From the NCBI RefSeq assembly GCF_900100185.1, contig NZ_FNEN01000003.1, positions 203,012-267,011 on the forward strand: a DNA stretch of 64,000 bases. The letters run 5' to 3'. Shown piece after piece: positions 35,598 to 45,958 of the stretch. The notes under the pieces are model-generated. The model did no database searches and was not told the DNA's origin. It saw only the letters and a list, made by a program, of their open reading frames with translations. Source of the DNA: Natribacillus halophilus. Lineage in GTDB: Bacteria; Bacillota; Bacilli; Bacillales; Marinococcaceae. The translations under genes were made by a program, and so were the position numbers. Each line of letters starts with the position of its first letter. Position 1 is the stretch's first letter.

Positions 35598-35701
35598 GGC
35601 GTCACTCCCGTCGAGTGAGACCTTTGGGCGATGATCTCACTCGATTTATGGTGTCACTCCCCTCACGTGATACCTCAGCACGCTAGCTTTGCACGATTTT
35701 G
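35598..35701. repeat. Two tandem 52-bp hairpin repeats
   Basis: Units start at 35598 and 35650, exactly 52 bp apart. Both begin GGYGTCACTCCC and contain GTGANACCT. Each can form a hairpin from its first 25 bases (GGCGTCACTC with GAGTGAGACC; GGTGTCAC with GTGATACC). Unit 1 also has CGAGTGAG (35612-35619) complementary to CTCACTCG (35636-35643), competing with the first pairing. A decayed unit may precede it (35546-35597). Confidence 0.75.
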
Positions 35702-35727
35702 CCGTGATCCGCTTTTCTCGTTCAATT

Positions 35728-35807
35728 TTTATCAGCGACCTTGCCAATTTATCAGCGAAATCTTAAATATATCAGCGATCTCTTAATTTTATCGGCGAAC
35801 GCTCGGT
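35728..35807. repeat. Four tandem 20-bp repeats (TTTATCAGCGA core)
   Basis: The core ATCRGCGA occurs at 35731, 35751, 35771 and 35791, an exact 20-bp step. Each is preceded by TTT or TAT, and the remaining 9 bases vary. This is an iteron-like direct repeat array between spoVID and hemL. No gene is apparent in 35426-35835. Confidence 0.85.
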
Positions 35808-35835
35808 TTGGGGCGATTCACAGTCGCTCTCTATT

Positions 35836-35866
35836 AAAAAGGGGCTGCCCCAATCGGAACAGCCCT
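35836..35866 (-). terminator. Terminator of the hem operon
   Basis: GGGCTG (35842-35847) with CAGCCC (35860-35865), inner CC/GG pairs, followed on the minus strand by five T. It lies 11 nt after the hemL stop. Confidence 0.88.
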
Positions 35867-35876
35867 CCTTATTCTA

Positions 35877-37169
35877 TTATTCTCCGATCCTCGCGAACAC
35901 CCGCTCCGCGGCGGCAATCGTTTCTTCGATAATCTCGTCATTGTGCTTTGTGGACAGAAACATGCCCTCGAATTGGGATGGAGCCACGGATATGCCTTCC
36001 TGCAGCATTTCCCGGAAAAAGGATGCAAATAACGTCAGGTCCGCGCTTTGTGCGGTCTCAAAGTTTTTCACATATTCATCGGTAAAGAAGAGGCCGATCA
36101 TCGAACCTGCCCGGTTAATATGGTGGGGGATACCATGTTTTTCGGCTGCCGAGCGCAGACCGTCTTCAAGACGAGCGCCCCGTCGTTCGAATTGCTCATA
36201 ATCTTCAACGGTTACGCGCGACAACGTTTCATACCCTGCCGTCATGGCAAGTGGGTTCCCCGACAACGTTCCGGCCTGGTAAATCGGACCGACCGGCGCG
36301 ATTTGTTCCATGATATCGCGTCTGCCGCCAAAGGCTCCAACGGGCAGGCCGCCGCCAATCACTTTGCCTAGCGTGGTAAGGTCAGGGGTGACCCCGAACC
36401 TTCCCTGAGCCGAATGATAGCCGACACGAAAACCGCTCATGACTTCATCAAAAATCAACAGGCTCCCATAATCTTCTGTAATCTTGCGAACACCTTCGAG
36501 ATAGCCTTCCTCCGGAGTCACAACATTCATATTGCCGGCGACAGGTTCGAGGATAACACCTGCTATGTCATCGCCGTATTCTTCAAACACGAGCGACAAG
36601 CTTTCCAAATCATTATAAGGCACCGTGAGCGTCTGGGCTGCCGTTCCCTCGGGGACACCCGGGCTATCCGGTAATCCCAGCGTGGCGACACCGGAGCCAG
36701 CCTTAATGAGCAGGGAATCGCCATGCCCATGGTAACAGCCTTCCATTTTTACGATTTTACTGCGTCCGGTAAACCCACGGGCAAGTCGCAGCGCGCTCAT
36801 CGTTGCTTCTGTGCCGGAATTGACAAAACGCACAACGTCAACGGATGGAACGCGCTCAATCACGAGTTCGGCGAGTGCGGTTTCCATTTCGTGAGAAGTA
36901 CCAAAACTTGTGCCGAAAGCCGCCATTTCCTGTAAACGACTCACGACGCCGGGATCGGCATGTCCAAGCAAAAGGGGGCCCCATGACAAAACGTAATCGA
37001 TGTACGTTTGCTCATCGAGGTCTGTAATATAAGGTCCTTCCCCTTTGTCCATATAAATGCCGTGGTCCATGCCCACCGATCTATAGGCCCGAACGGCACT
37101 GCTCACCCCTCCGGGCATAAGGGGTTCGGCCTTCCGAAACGCTTGCTCCGATCGTTCAAATGTCCGCAT
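35877..37169 (-). CDS. hemL: Glutamate-1-semialdehyde 2,1-aminomutase
   Basis: PLP enzyme making 5-aminolevulinate from glutamate semialdehyde. 430 aa from ATG 37169 (GGAGGGTGATAGA before it); the frame to 37247 has no site. Motifs: [18 protein letters not shown], the [11 protein letters not shown] segment, and the PLP Lys in [11 protein letters not shown]. Last gene of the haem operon hemAXCDBL, 40 nt after hemB. Confidence 0.96.
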   Translation of the reverse strand: MRTFERSEQAFRKAEPLMPGGVSSAVRAYRSVGMDHGIYMDKGEGPYITDLDEQTYIDYVLSWGPLLLGHADPGVVSRLQEMAAFGTSFGTSHEMETALAELVIERVPSVDVVRFVNSGTEATMSALRLARGFTGRSKIVKMEGCYHGHGDSLLIKAGSGVATLGLPDSPGVPEGTAAQTLTVPYNDLESLSLVFEEYGDDIAGVILEPVAGNMNVVTPEEGYLEGVRKITEDYGSLLIFDEVMSGFRVGYHSAQGRFGVTPDLTTLGKVIGGGLPVGAFGGRRDIMEQIAPVGPIYQAGTLSGNPLAMTAGYETLSRVTVEDYEQFERRGARLEDGLRSAAEKHGIPHHINRAGSMIGLFFTDEYVKNFETAQSADLTLFASFFREMLQEGISVAPSQFEGMFLSTKHNDEIIEETIAAAERVFARIGE

Positions 37170-37209
37170 TCTATCACCCTCCATTTTTGAGTTCGACGCT
37201 TTTTTGACT

Positions 37210-38190
37210 CTATCCTTCGTCGATCCAGCGCGCCGCGTCTTTGGCAAAATACGTGACGATCACATCCGCCCCTGCGCGTTTCATGCTCGTTAATTTTTCC
37301 ATCACCGTTTCTTTTTCATCGAGCCAACCCTGGGCGGCGGCCGCCTTGATCATGGCATATTCCCCGGAGACGTTATAGGCTACCACCGGGCGGTTGAACT
37401 CAGCCCTGACATCACGGACGACATCCAAATAGGAAAGCGCCGGTTTCACGATTAAAAAGTCGGCCCCTTCCCGATTGTCAGACGCAGCTTCGCGTAATGC
37501 TTCCTCCCGATTGGCCGGGTCCATCTGGTACGTGCGCCGGTCCCCAAACGATGGAGAACTATGGGCGGCATCACGAAAGGGACCGTAAAAAGCCGAGGCA
37601 TATTTGACAGCGTAAGACATCAGCGGCACATTCACGAAACCCGCTTCGTCCAAGCCGTGGCGAATCGCCGTGACAAAGCCGTCCATCATGTTCGATGGCG
37701 CGATCACATCCGCCCCTGCTTCCGCCTGGGAGACGGCTGTCTTCGTAAGCAAATCGAGAGATCGATCATTTAAAATATGCCCCTCTTCAATGATCCCACA
37801 ATGACCGTGATCCGTAAATTGACACAAACACGTGTCAGCGATGATCGTCAGCTCCGGATGCCTGATTTTCAATTCACGAATCGCGCGCTGGACAATACCG
37901 TTCTCGGCATAGGCGTTACTTCCAACCTCGTCTTTGTGAGCGGGCACACCGAATAAAAGAATGGCCTTAATGCCGCGCTCCACGACATCATCGATTTCTT
38001 CTTTCAAAAGATCAAGAGAGTATTGATAAACGCCGGGCATCGACGGCACTTCATTTTTCGTGTCATATCCTTCAACGGCAAATACGGGATAAATCAAATC
38101 ATCCTTCGTTACGGCCGTTTCCCGGACGAGATCGCGTAAAGCACTCGTCATGCGCAAACGCCGATGCCGGTCAAACTGAAGATTACTCAC
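37210..38190 (-). CDS. hemB: Delta-aminolevulinic acid dehydratase (porphobilinogen synthase)
   Basis: Condenses two 5-ALA to porphobilinogen. 326 aa. Schiff-base Lys regions [18 protein letters not shown] and [11 protein letters not shown]; metal site region [17 protein letters not shown] start with GGAGGTGAG upstream. Starts 3 nt after the hemD stop. Confidence 0.96.
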   Translation of the reverse strand: MSNLQFDRHRRLRMTSALRDLVRETAVTKDDLIYPVFAVEGYDTKNEVPSMPGVYQYSLDLLKEEIDDVVERGIKAILLFGVPAHKDEVGSNAYAENGIVQRAIRELKIRHPELTIIADTCLCQFTDHGHCGIIEEGHILNDRSLDLLTKTAVSQAEAGADVIAPSNMMDGFVTAIRHGLDEAGFVNVPLMSYAVKYASAFYGPFRDAAHSSPSFGDRRTYQMDPANREEALREAASDNREGADFLIVKPALSYLDVVRDVRAEFNRPVVAYNVSGEYAMIKAAAAQGWLDEKETVMEKLTSMKRAGADVIVTYFAKDAARWIDEG

Positions 38191-38193
38191 TGA

Positions 38194-38943
38194 TCACTCA
38201 CCTCCATAATGAAAATTGGCAGCCAGTTCTGCCAATGCTTGAAACGTATAGGAAGAAGCCGTTTTCACTTGCGAAAACCCTGCCGCCAACGCTGCATCTG
38301 CGGTAACCGTACCGATGCAGAGGGCAGGCCACGCCGCACCACTGGGTTGCATCGTCTTAAAAGCCTCCACACCGCTCGGGCTCGTAAACGTAAGCGTTGT
38401 TTGTGGGTGATCCTTTAAAAATTTTTCCAATTCAGGGGTATTATCACAGCGTGGAACGGTTTCATAGAGAGCGGGATCGATGACGTGACCCCCTTGCTCG
38501 CGTAAAAAGTCTGGCAGGTAAGGCCTGGCCTGTTTGCTTTTCGGGATGACGATAGTCTCTTCCGGGCGAATCGCATTCCCCAAGGCATGGGCGAGCGTTT
38601 CACCCGTATAGTATTCCTCCGGCACAACCTCAACTTTAAAACCGGCTGAAGACGCGGCTTCCGCGGTTTTTGGACCTACTGCGGCGACACGCACACTGGA
38701 GGCGATCCATTCCTCTGTGTCAAGCAGTGAAGCAAAATAATAGATGGCATTCGCACTCGTAAACACGAGCCAGTCGACATCTTTCGCAGCCGGAATGTCT
38801 CCATGATTATCGAGGATTTGCTGGCTCACGAGGGGAATATGCTCTACAGGCACTTCGAACGCTTGCAATTGCGAAACGAGGGGGTCAGCCACACCATCTG
38901 CTTTTGCGCGGGTGACAAGAGCGATGGGGTTATCCATTGACAT
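38194..38943 (-). CDS. hemD: Uroporphyrinogen-III synthase
   Basis: Closes and inverts ring D of the tetrapyrrole. 249 aa; sequence is weakly conserved as usual, but VTRAKADGVADPLVSQL, VAAVGPKTAEAASSAGF and LTFTSPSGVEAF fit HemD, and position between hemC and hemB is decisive. ATG 38943 with GGAGGAG upstream. Confidence 0.92.
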   Translation of the reverse strand: MSMDNPIALVTRAKADGVADPLVSQLQAFEVPVEHIPLVSQQILDNHGDIPAAKDVDWLVFTSANAIYYFASLLDTEEWIASSVRVAAVGPKTAEAASSAGFKVEVVPEEYYTGETLAHALGNAIRPEETIVIPKSKQARPYLPDFLREQGGHVIDPALYETVPRCDNTPELEKFLKDHPQTTLTFTSPSGVEAFKTMQPSGAAWPALCIGTVTADAALAAGFSQVKTASSYTFQALAELAANFHYGGE

Positions 38944-38948
38944 GGCAG

Positions 38949-39884
38949 CTACTCCTCCAGTTCCCGCTTCACTTGATCGAGAATTTCTTTTCCGCCACGT
39001 TCCAGCAAGTTGGCAGCAACCGTCTTCCCGATATGTTCGGGGTCAACGCCTGTCACTTCATCCTGCAGCAAGGTCCTTCCATCCGGGGACGCTACCAAGG
39101 CCCGCAAACTGATATCATTCCCTTCAAGAAGCGTTGCGTGTCCTGCAACGGGCACCTGACAACTGCCTTCTACGTTTTTCAGGAAAGCCCGCTCCGCTTG
39201 CACCGTGCGTGCCACCCGCTCGTCGTGAATATGGGTGAGCAACTGCAGAATGTCGTTATCCTCTGCCCGGCATTCAATACCGAGGGCACCCTGGCCGACC
39301 GATGGCAAGCTGTCCTCCGGGTGCAAATATTCGGTCACAACTTCATCCGACCAGCCCATCCTGCTCAATCCGGCGGCTGCCAAAACGATGGCGTCAAAGT
39401 CTTCTTCTTTCATCTTCCGCATCCGCGTTTCGATATTGCCGCGAATCCACTTCACTTCCACATCCGGGCGGGCAGCGAGAATCTGTGCTTGTCTTCGCAA
39501 ACTGCTCGTCCCTATAATCGATCCCGCAGGCAGCTCATGAAGGGTGTGACCGGATTCTGAAATCAACGCATCCCGCGGATCCTCACGCTCCGAGACAGCT
39601 CCGATGGCGAAACCATCCGGAATCTCGGAAGGAATATCCTTCATGCTGTGCACAGCCAGGTCGATCTCTCCATTCTCAAGTGCCTTTTCAATCTCTTTGA
39701 CGAACAGCGCTTTCCCCCCCACTTTCGAGAGGGTGACGTCAAGAATTTGATCTCCCCTGGTCACAATCTTTTTCAATTCAAACCTGTACGGAAGACCAAG
39801 CCCTTCCAGCTTCTGCTTCACCCATTCAGCCTGCTTGAGTGCCAGGTTGCTTTTCCTCGTTCCAATTACGACCGTTTTCATCAT
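38949..39884 (-). CDS. hemC: Porphobilinogen deaminase (hydroxymethylbilane synthase)
   Basis: 311 aa from the ATG-ATG pair at 39884/39881, preceded by AGGAGG; the longer frame to 39926 has no site. Substrate-binding motif IGTRKSNLALKQAEWV, DLAVHSMKDIPSEIP, and the dipyrromethane cofactor region (VEGSCQVPVAGHA; cofactor Cys present). 5 nt before hemD. Confidence 0.96.
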   Translation of the reverse strand: MMKTVVIGTRKSNLALKQAEWVKQKLEGLGLPYRFELKKIVTRGDQILDVTLSKVGGKALFVKEIEKALENGEIDLAVHSMKDIPSEIPDGFAIGAVSEREDPRDALISESGHTLHELPAGSIIGTSSLRRQAQILAARPDVEVKWIRGNIETRMRKMKEEDFDAIVLAAAGLSRMGWSDEVVTEYLHPEDSLPSVGQGALGIECRAEDNDILQLLTHIHDERVARTVQAERAFLKNVEGSCQVPVAGHATLLEGNDISLRALVASPDGRTLLQDEVTGVDPEHIGKTVAANLLERGGKEILDQVKRELEE

Positions 39885-39891
39885 CTGCCTC

Positions 39892-40725
39892 CTACACGTT
39901 CCATATGTGAAAACTCGACCATTCACTCGTCAACAGATAGTTGGCGAGCAAAACCAAAAAGGCGAGCATGTTATAAAAAACCATGTTATACCCTTGTTTC
40001 CCTTTGACCGTCCGCTGATATAAGTAACCGCCATAAAACAATAATACCGCCAGGGAGCCGAGCACCTTCGGATCGAAAAGGGGCACCGTCTGTATTCCAT
40101 CCCCGCTATATGCCCAAATGAAACCAAGAATAACGCCCAACAGCAGGAGCGGATACGCGGACATCGTTGCCACAAAGGCATAGCGATCCAGTTTACTCAG
40201 GCTTCCAAACCGTAATAGCCGCGTTCCCCAAACTTTTTTCTTCAACATTTGATGTTCAATGAGATACATAACCGAACAGGCAAAAGCAACGGTAAAACCG
40301 GCATAGGAAAGAATAATCAACGTGATGTGTACGATCAGAAGCTCGGAGGTAAGAATGTTTTCCCAGGCAAGCGAGAGATCACCCGTCGGTAAAAACAGGC
40401 TCACGGCCATTAAGGAAAACCCAACTACATTCATAAAAAAAACAAGAAAATCAACGCGGAAATAAAAATTAACGAGCAAAGAAAGGGTCACCATCGCCCA
40501 GGCATAAAAGAATAACCCTTCAAAGGGGGTGAGCAAAGGTAAGCGTTCGAGTTGAATAGCGCGAAAAAATAAGAAGATCGTCTGTAAAACCCAGACGATG
40601 GCAAGCAACCGGAAGGCGATGCGGTTGGCCCTCCGATTGTTCTGCAGAAAATCGATAAAATACCCGAATACACTCAAGCTATACAGGATGATCGTCAACA
40701 CGTAGATAACATTTGAGGCGGCCAA
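39892..40725 (-). CDS. hemX: HemX, CcsA-like membrane protein
   Basis: 277 aa with eight or so membrane segments. It has the cytochrome-c-assembly-type core (LIVHITLIILSYAGFTVAFACSVMYLIEHQMLKK and GFIWAYSGDG). In B. subtilis HemX lowers the HemA level. TTG start with AAAGGTGG upstream. Second gene of the operon, 33 nt after hemA. Confidence 0.93.
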   Translation of the reverse strand: MAASNVIYVLTIILYSLSVFGYFIDFLQNNRRANRIAFRLLAIVWVLQTIFLFFRAIQLERLPLLTPFEGLFFYAWAMVTLSLLVNFYFRVDFLVFFMNVVGFSLMAVSLFLPTGDLSLAWENILTSELLIVHITLIILSYAGFTVAFACSVMYLIEHQMLKKKVWGTRLLRFGSLSKLDRYAFVATMSAYPLLLLGVILGFIWAYSGDGIQTVPLFDPKVLGSLAVLLFYGGYLYQRTVKGKQGYNMVFYNMLAFLVLLANYLLTSEWSSFHIWNV

Positions 40726-40758
40726 TCGCGTCCTACCACCTTTGCCCTATAACTGATC

Positions 40759-42171
40759 CTACACAGTGAGATCGTGTCCGTATGCTCCATGGAGGGGCAC
40801 TGAGACCTGAGGATCGTCCTGTTTCTTCTCTTCGTTCTCGGCTTCTGCTTCCTTCTGGGCTTGTTCGAGTAATTTGAGCGCCTCTCTCTCTTTTTCTTCC
40901 GCGACCTCATCCTCCAGCCCGAAGATCTCCGTGAACAGGGCCAATGATGCTTCCCTGTTCTCTTCACCGGCCATTTCCTTGGCACGCGTGATCGGCTCTT
41001 TCAACATTTGGTTCACAATGCTCTTCGTATGCTTGCGTAACACTTTACGCTCACGGTTATCCAAATCCGGCATTTTACGCTCGATACTCTTCATCGTCTC
41101 GGCCTGGATCGAAAGGGCCTTCGTACGCAAAGCTGAAATGACGGGGACGACCCCAAGTTCGTGGAGCCAATCCTTGAAATCATCCATTTCCTTTGCAATC
41201 ATCGTCTCGATTTGCGCGGCTGCCGCCCTTCTTTCGCCCATGTTCGCGGCGACGATCCCCTCGAGGTCATCGATATCATACAAAAAGACATCTTCAAGCT
41301 GGCCAAGGTCAGGGTCAAGGTCCCGGGGAACGGCGATATCCACCATAAACAACGGGCGCCCTTTCCTTTTCTTCACGATCTCGCCCACTTGTTCTTTTTT
41401 TAAAACATATTGATCTGAACCGGTCGAGGAGATGAGTATATCCGCTTCCAGAAGGGACTTCTCCATCTCTTCCAGCGAGCGGGTGTGTCCGCCCACTTGT
41501 TCCGCGAGTTCTTCAGCCCGTTCATACGTCCGATTCATAACCGTAATACGCTCGGAACCATTCGCGTTCAAGTGCTGGGCCGTTAATTTGCTCATTTTGC
41601 CGGCGCCGAGAATGAGCACATGCTTTCCGGTAAAATCACCGAACATTTGCCGACCAAGCTCAACGGCCGCATAACTGACCGATGCCGGTTTGTCATTAAT
41701 CTGTGTTTCCCTGTGCGCGCGTTTCGCGAACGTAAGCACCTGGCGGAAGAGTTGGTTAAACACGGTACCCGTCGCGCCGAGTTTTTGCGCCGTTCGAAAA
41801 CTGGCCTTGACTTGTCCCAGTATCTGGGTCTCGCCGAGGACCATGGATTCCAACCCCGTACTGACCCGCATAAGATGGGTGATCGCTTCATCATTTTCCC
41901 GCACGTTTAACACGTGCATAAACGCTTCTTTAGGGACGTCAAACCAGCGGGAGATAAATTTCTGTATAAAATGGCGTCCCGTATGTAGTTGATCGACAAC
42001 TGCATACACTTCCGTGCGATTACATGTGGACACGATCGTGCACTCGAGGATGCTCTTCATGTCCCGTAAGACCCCAATCGCCTCGGGCAGCTCCTCATCA
42101 TCAAAAGCAAATTGCTCACGCATATCGACAGGGGCATTTTTATAATCGATGCTGGCAACAAGGATATGCAT
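40759..42171 (-). CDS. hemA: Glutamyl-tRNA reductase
   Basis: First committed enzyme of C5 haem synthesis. 470 aa from ATG 42171 (GGAGG 5 nt upstream). Catalytic Cys in STCNRTEVYA, NADPH motif VLILGAGKMSKLTAQHL, and the dimerisation helix. The C-terminus carries a Glu/Lys-rich tail (EEKEREALKLLEQAQKEAEA) of about 45 residues that looks less conserved. Upstream 42172-42443 has a TATAAT at 42255-42250 without a good -35; no PerR box could be shown. Confidence 0.96.
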   Translation of the reverse strand: MHILVASIDYKNAPVDMREQFAFDDEELPEAIGVLRDMKSILECTIVSTCNRTEVYAVVDQLHTGRHFIQKFISRWFDVPKEAFMHVLNVRENDEAITHLMRVSTGLESMVLGETQILGQVKASFRTAQKLGATGTVFNQLFRQVLTFAKRAHRETQINDKPASVSYAAVELGRQMFGDFTGKHVLILGAGKMSKLTAQHLNANGSERITVMNRTYERAEELAEQVGGHTRSLEEMEKSLLEADILISSTGSDQYVLKKEQVGEIVKKRKGRPLFMVDIAVPRDLDPDLGQLEDVFLYDIDDLEGIVAANMGERRAAAAQIETMIAKEMDDFKDWLHELGVVPVISALRTKALSIQAETMKSIERKMPDLDNRERKVLRKHTKSIVNQMLKEPITRAKEMAGEENREASLALFTEIFGLEDEVAEEKEREALKLLEQAQKEAEAENEEKKQDDPQVSVPLHGAYGHDLTV

Positions 42172-42443
42172 AAATACCTCCACCCCTATTAGTCTTCTTA
42201 ATAAACAACAATATATTATATTTCAGCCCAAATCGTCATTCCTCCCGCTATTATAACATGAACGCGTTCTTCTCATAGCAGGAAAATGTGAACAGGCACT
42301 GAAAGGATATGTTACGATAATCTCGTTAGCAACATCATTGAAACACACAGCCATCCTTATTCGCAAATCATGTGTTTTAGGATTGTATACAGTGTTTCCG
42401 ATCTCACCAATGAACATACACAATAGACAGGAGAGGCTTTTTC

Positions 42444-42941
42444 GTGAAAAATAACCGGATTTTCCCTGGCATGATCTTCATTGGAGGCGGCTTGTATTAC
42501 CTCGCCTACGCGTTCGCCCCGCAGTTCGCAAACGAATGGATGACCTGGGAAACATTGCTCGTCTGGCTGGGCGTCGCCCTTGCATTCGAAGGCTTTTTTA
42601 CAAAATCGGGAGCGGCCGTTTTACCGGGGATCTTTATAATCGGTCTGGGGATTCATTTCCATGCCGTAACGATCTACCCAAACTGGCCGAATGATGTCGG
42701 CGTCATCGCTACCCTTTTGGGCATCGCCTGTCTCATCACTTATTTGTTTGCGCGAAAAGACACCCTTTTGCTCGGTGTCTTGCTCATCTGTCTGGGCGCT
42801 TTATTTCTCTTTTTCGAACCCGTCGTGGCAAACATCGCGGAAGCCACGGAAACCATCACTTTTATTTGGCCCATCCTGCTGTTGGTGATCGGCGGGTTAC
42901 TGCTGTTTCGGCGGAAGAACAAAAGGTTTAAACGCCGCTAA
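42444..42941 (+). CDS. Membrane protein, unknown, 165 aa
   Basis: GTG 42444 has GGAGAGG 7 nt upstream. Six short hydrophobic segments, glycine-rich ([25 protein letters not shown]), resembling the LiaF/YvqF N-terminal transmembrane type; that comparison is tentative. Basic C-terminus [10 protein letters not shown]. Divergent from hemA, ends 3 nt into the converging engB. Confidence 0.6.
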   Translation: MKNNRIFPGMIFIGGGLYYLAYAFAPQFANEWMTWETLLVWLGVALAFEGFFTKSGAAVLPGIFIIGLGIHFHAVTIYPNWPNDVGVIATLLGIACLITYLFARKDTLLLGVLLICLGALFLFFEPVVANIAEATETITFIWPILLLVIGGLLLFRRKNKRFKRR

Positions 42942-43525
42942 AAACGCCCGAGCTCGCGAATCGCTCGCCATGCCTCATCTTTTCCTTCGCCCGTCTCGGC
43001 GGAAAACGGGACATGTCCGTCTTCCGGCTCCGGGTCGATGGCGTTTAATACTTGTTTGATGTGTGCATGCCGTTTTGTCTTTCTTACTTTATCCATTTTT
43101 GTCAGAACGAGTATGACCGGTATTTCATAATATTTGAGCCAATCATACATCATCAAATCCTGTTCCGATGGTTCATGGCGAACATCAATCAGCAAAACAA
43201 CGCCTTTCAGCTGCGAGCGGGTTTGCAAATATTCCTCGATCATGCGCCCCCATGCGGCCCGCTCCTTTTTGGACACTTTCGCGTACCCGTAGCCGGGAAT
43301 GTCGACAAAGTGACAGACGTCATTGATGGCAAAAAAATTCAATGTCCGTGTTTTCCCCGGCTGCTGGGATGTATACGCCAAATTTTTGCGCTCGATGATC
43401 GTGTTGATAAACGAGGACTTCCCTACATTGGAGCGCCCGGCAAAAGCAATTTCCGGAAGCCCTGCCTCCGGATATTGTTCGGGACCGACCGCGCTGATGA
43501 TGAGTTCGGCGTTATTCACTTTCAT
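42938..43525 (-). CDS. engB: Ribosome-biogenesis GTPase EngB (YsxC)
   Basis: 195 aa. GTPase motifs G1 [10 protein letters not shown]3 [10 protein letters not shown]4 LTKMDKV. Essential for 50S assembly in B. subtilis. ATG 43525 with GGGAGG upstream, overlapping the end of lonA by 14 nt; the conserved lonA-ysxC pair. Confidence 0.96.
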   Translation of the reverse strand: MKVNNAELIISAVGPEQYPEAGLPEIAFAGRSNVGKSSFINTIIERKNLAYTSQQPGKTRTLNFFAINDVCHFVDIPGYGYAKVSKKERAAWGRMIEEYLQTRSQLKGVVLLIDVRHEPSEQDLMMYDWLKYYEIPVILVLTKMDKVRKTKRHAHIKQVLNAIDPEPEDGHVPFSAETGEGKDEAWRAIRELGRF

Positions 43526-45848
43526 CCCGGCGGCCTCCCAATGCATATTGAATCACCTCATCAAGGTGGGAAACGAGGTGAATGGAAATGTCGTTCCGAA
43601 TGCTCTCCGGAATATCTTCCAAATCTTTTGCGTTCTCTTTCGGTAACAGGATGGTCGTTAACCCGGCCCGATGTGCGCTCATCGATTTCTCTTTCACGCC
43701 ACCGATAAGCAGCACGCGCCCCCGTAAAGTAATTTCTCCGGTCATGCCGACTTCTTTTTTGACCACGCGGCCGGTTAATGCTGAAATCAGAGCAATGGCG
43801 ATCGTAATGCCTGCGGAAGGGCCATCTTTTGGCGTCGCGCCTTCGGGTACGTGAATGTGGATATCGGTGTTTTCATGAAAGCGTTCATCGATCCCCAATG
43901 TATCGGCGCTGGAACGAATATAACTAAAAGCGGCCCGCGCGGATTCTTTCATGACATCTCCGAGATGACCGGTGAGCGTTAATTCGCCTTTTCCCCCGTA
44001 TATAGAGACTTCAATGGAGAGGGTATCGCCTCCCGCGGTTGTATATGCAAGTCCGGTGGCCGTTCCGATCTGATCCTTTTCTTCCACCTGGCCGTAACGC
44101 ATGCGCGGTTTCCCGAGCATATCCTCTAGCGTCTTAAGGGTGACGATCACTTTCTTCTTTTCGCCGGTCACGATCGTTTTCGCTGCTTTTCGGCAGATGG
44201 CCGCCAGCTCCCGTTCCAGATTGCGCACGCCGGCTTCCCGCGTATAGTAACGGATGACTTTCACCAGGGCATCTTCCTTGATTTGCAGGTTGGTTTTGGA
44301 CAGGCCGTGGCGTTCCAATTGTTTTGGCAACAGATAATTGCTGGCGATCGCTTTTTTCTCGATTTCGGTATACCCGGCGATCGTGATGGCTTCCATGCGG
44401 TCCAAAAGCGGCGCCGGAATCGCCGAAACATTATTGGCTGTTGTGATGAACATCACATCGGAGAGATCATACGTTTCTTCGATGTAATGATCGCCAAACT
44501 GGCTGTTCTGTTCGGGGTCCAACACTTCAAGAAGGGCTGACGACGGATCGCCCCGGAAATCCATAGCCATTTTATCCACTTCATCCAATAAAAAAACAGG
44601 ATTCCTGACGCCTGCCTTATTTATCCCCTGAATGATTTTTCCCGGCAGCGCACCTACATAGGTACGTCTGTGCCCGCGAATTTCAGCTTCATCCCGGACA
44701 CCGCCCAAAGAAATGCGGACGAATTCACGGCCGAGGGAACGGGCCACCGATTTGGCAAGCGACGTCTTCCCTACCCCCGGAGGACCGGTCAGGCACAGGA
44801 TTTGCCCGCTGAGGGATTGGGTCAGCTGCTGGACAGCGAGATGTTCCAGTACACGTTCTTTTACTTTTTCCAGACCATAATGATCTTCGTTCAGCACTCG
44901 TTCCGCGTTCTCCAGGTCCAGTTGGTCTATCGTTTCTTCATGCCAGGGAAGGGCCACGAGCCAATCAAGATATGTACGAATGACCGAACTTTCCGCGGAT
45001 GCTGTGGGCACGCGCTCGTAGCGGGCTAATTCCTTGTGTGCCTTTTCTGCAACATTTTCCGGCATATTCGCTTCTTCAATCTGGGCGCGCAGCGTTTCCA
45101 CTTCCGAGCCTTTACCTTCCTGGTCCCCCAGCTCATTTTGAATGGCTTTCATTTGTTCACGAAGATAATATTCTTTCTGTGTGCGCTCCATGGACTTTTT
45201 CACACGTTCGCCGATTTTCTGTTCCAGGTCGAGCACTTCTTTTTCGTTACTTAAAATATCAAGCAATTTTTGCAGACGGCCCTCGATGCTTATCGCTTCA
45301 AGGATGTCTTGTTTGCGCTCGACTTTTAAAGGTAAATGGGAAGCAATCGTGTCGGCGAAATGACCGGGCTCATCGATCGCCCGAATCGATTGGGTCGTTT
45401 CCTCGGAGATTTTACTCGATGCTTTGGCATAGTGCTCAAAGTGATCGAGAACCGTCCGTTTTAAGGCGGTCACTTCCGCTTGATGGCTTTGCTCGGCCGA
45501 TAATGGTTCAATGAGCACTTCATAGTATCGGTCGCTGGCCGTGATGTCATTGATCACCGCCCGTTGCAGTCCTTCGACGAGGATACGTGTCGTGCCGTTC
45601 GGCATTTTCAGCATCTGCTTGATATAGGCAAGTGTCCCCGTTCGATATAAATCATTGATGGTCGGGGCCTCGACTTCCAGGTCGATTTGGCTCGCCAACA
45701 AGATGTACTGGTCATCCTCCATCACTCGCTCAATGGCTTGCACCGATTTATCACGCCCGACATCCAGATGCAAAACCATACCGGGAAAAACAAGGGCACC
45801 TCTTAAAGGCAAAAGTGGGATCTTTCGGCTCGTTTCCGTCGTTGGCAT
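43512..45848 (-). CDS. lonA: ATP-dependent protease LonA
   Basis: Cytoplasmic AAA+ serine protease, 778 aa from ATG 45848 (GGGGGG 6 nt upstream; an in-frame TTG lies two codons earlier). N-terminal substrate domain, Walker [10 protein letters not shown], Walker [11 protein letters not shown], and the Ser-Lys protease domain with catalytic Ser in DGPSAG and Lys in [14 protein letters not shown]. Followed by engB. Confidence 0.97.
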   Translation of the reverse strand: MPTTETSRKIPLLPLRGALVFPGMVLHLDVGRDKSVQAIERVMEDDQYILLASQIDLEVEAPTINDLYRTGTLAYIKQMLKMPNGTTRILVEGLQRAVINDITASDRYYEVLIEPLSAEQSHQAEVTALKRTVLDHFEHYAKASSKISEETTQSIRAIDEPGHFADTIASHLPLKVERKQDILEAISIEGRLQKLLDILSNEKEVLDLEQKIGERVKKSMERTQKEYYLREQMKAIQNELGDQEGKGSEVETLRAQIEEANMPENVAEKAHKELARYERVPTASAESSVIRTYLDWLVALPWHEETIDQLDLENAERVLNEDHYGLEKVKERVLEHLAVQQLTQSLSGQILCLTGPPGVGKTSLAKSVARSLGREFVRISLGGVRDEAEIRGHRRTYVGALPGKIIQGINKAGVRNPVFLLDEVDKMAMDFRGDPSSALLEVLDPEQNSQFGDHYIEETYDLSDVMFITTANNVSAIPAPLLDRMEAITIAGYTEIEKKAIASNYLLPKQLERHGLSKTNLQIKEDALVKVIRYYTREAGVRNLERELAAICRKAAKTIVTGEKKKVIVTLKTLEDMLGKPRMRYGQVEEKDQIGTATGLAYTTAGGDTLSIEVSIYGGKGELTLTGHLGDVMKESARAAFSYIRSSADTLGIDERFHENTDIHIHVPEGATPKDGPSAGITIAIALISALTGRVVKKEVGMTGEITLRGRVLLIGGVKEKSMSAHRAGLTTILLPKENAKDLEDIPESIRNDISIHLVSHLDEVIQYALGGRRDESE

Positions 45849-45958
45849 CGTCAACCCCCCGTTCTGTGTTCATAGGTTCCATTTTAGCTGAAGAGCAAGT
45901 AGGTGTCTATACTTCCGGAGTTCAGATTGCAGAGGCCAGGGGCCGGAAAGAGCCTTTT

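Noticed and set aside
42172-42300. PerR box upstream of hemA
   Set aside because: Only an AT-rich partial match (TATAATATATT type) was found; too weak to call although hemA is PerR-controlled in B. subtilis.
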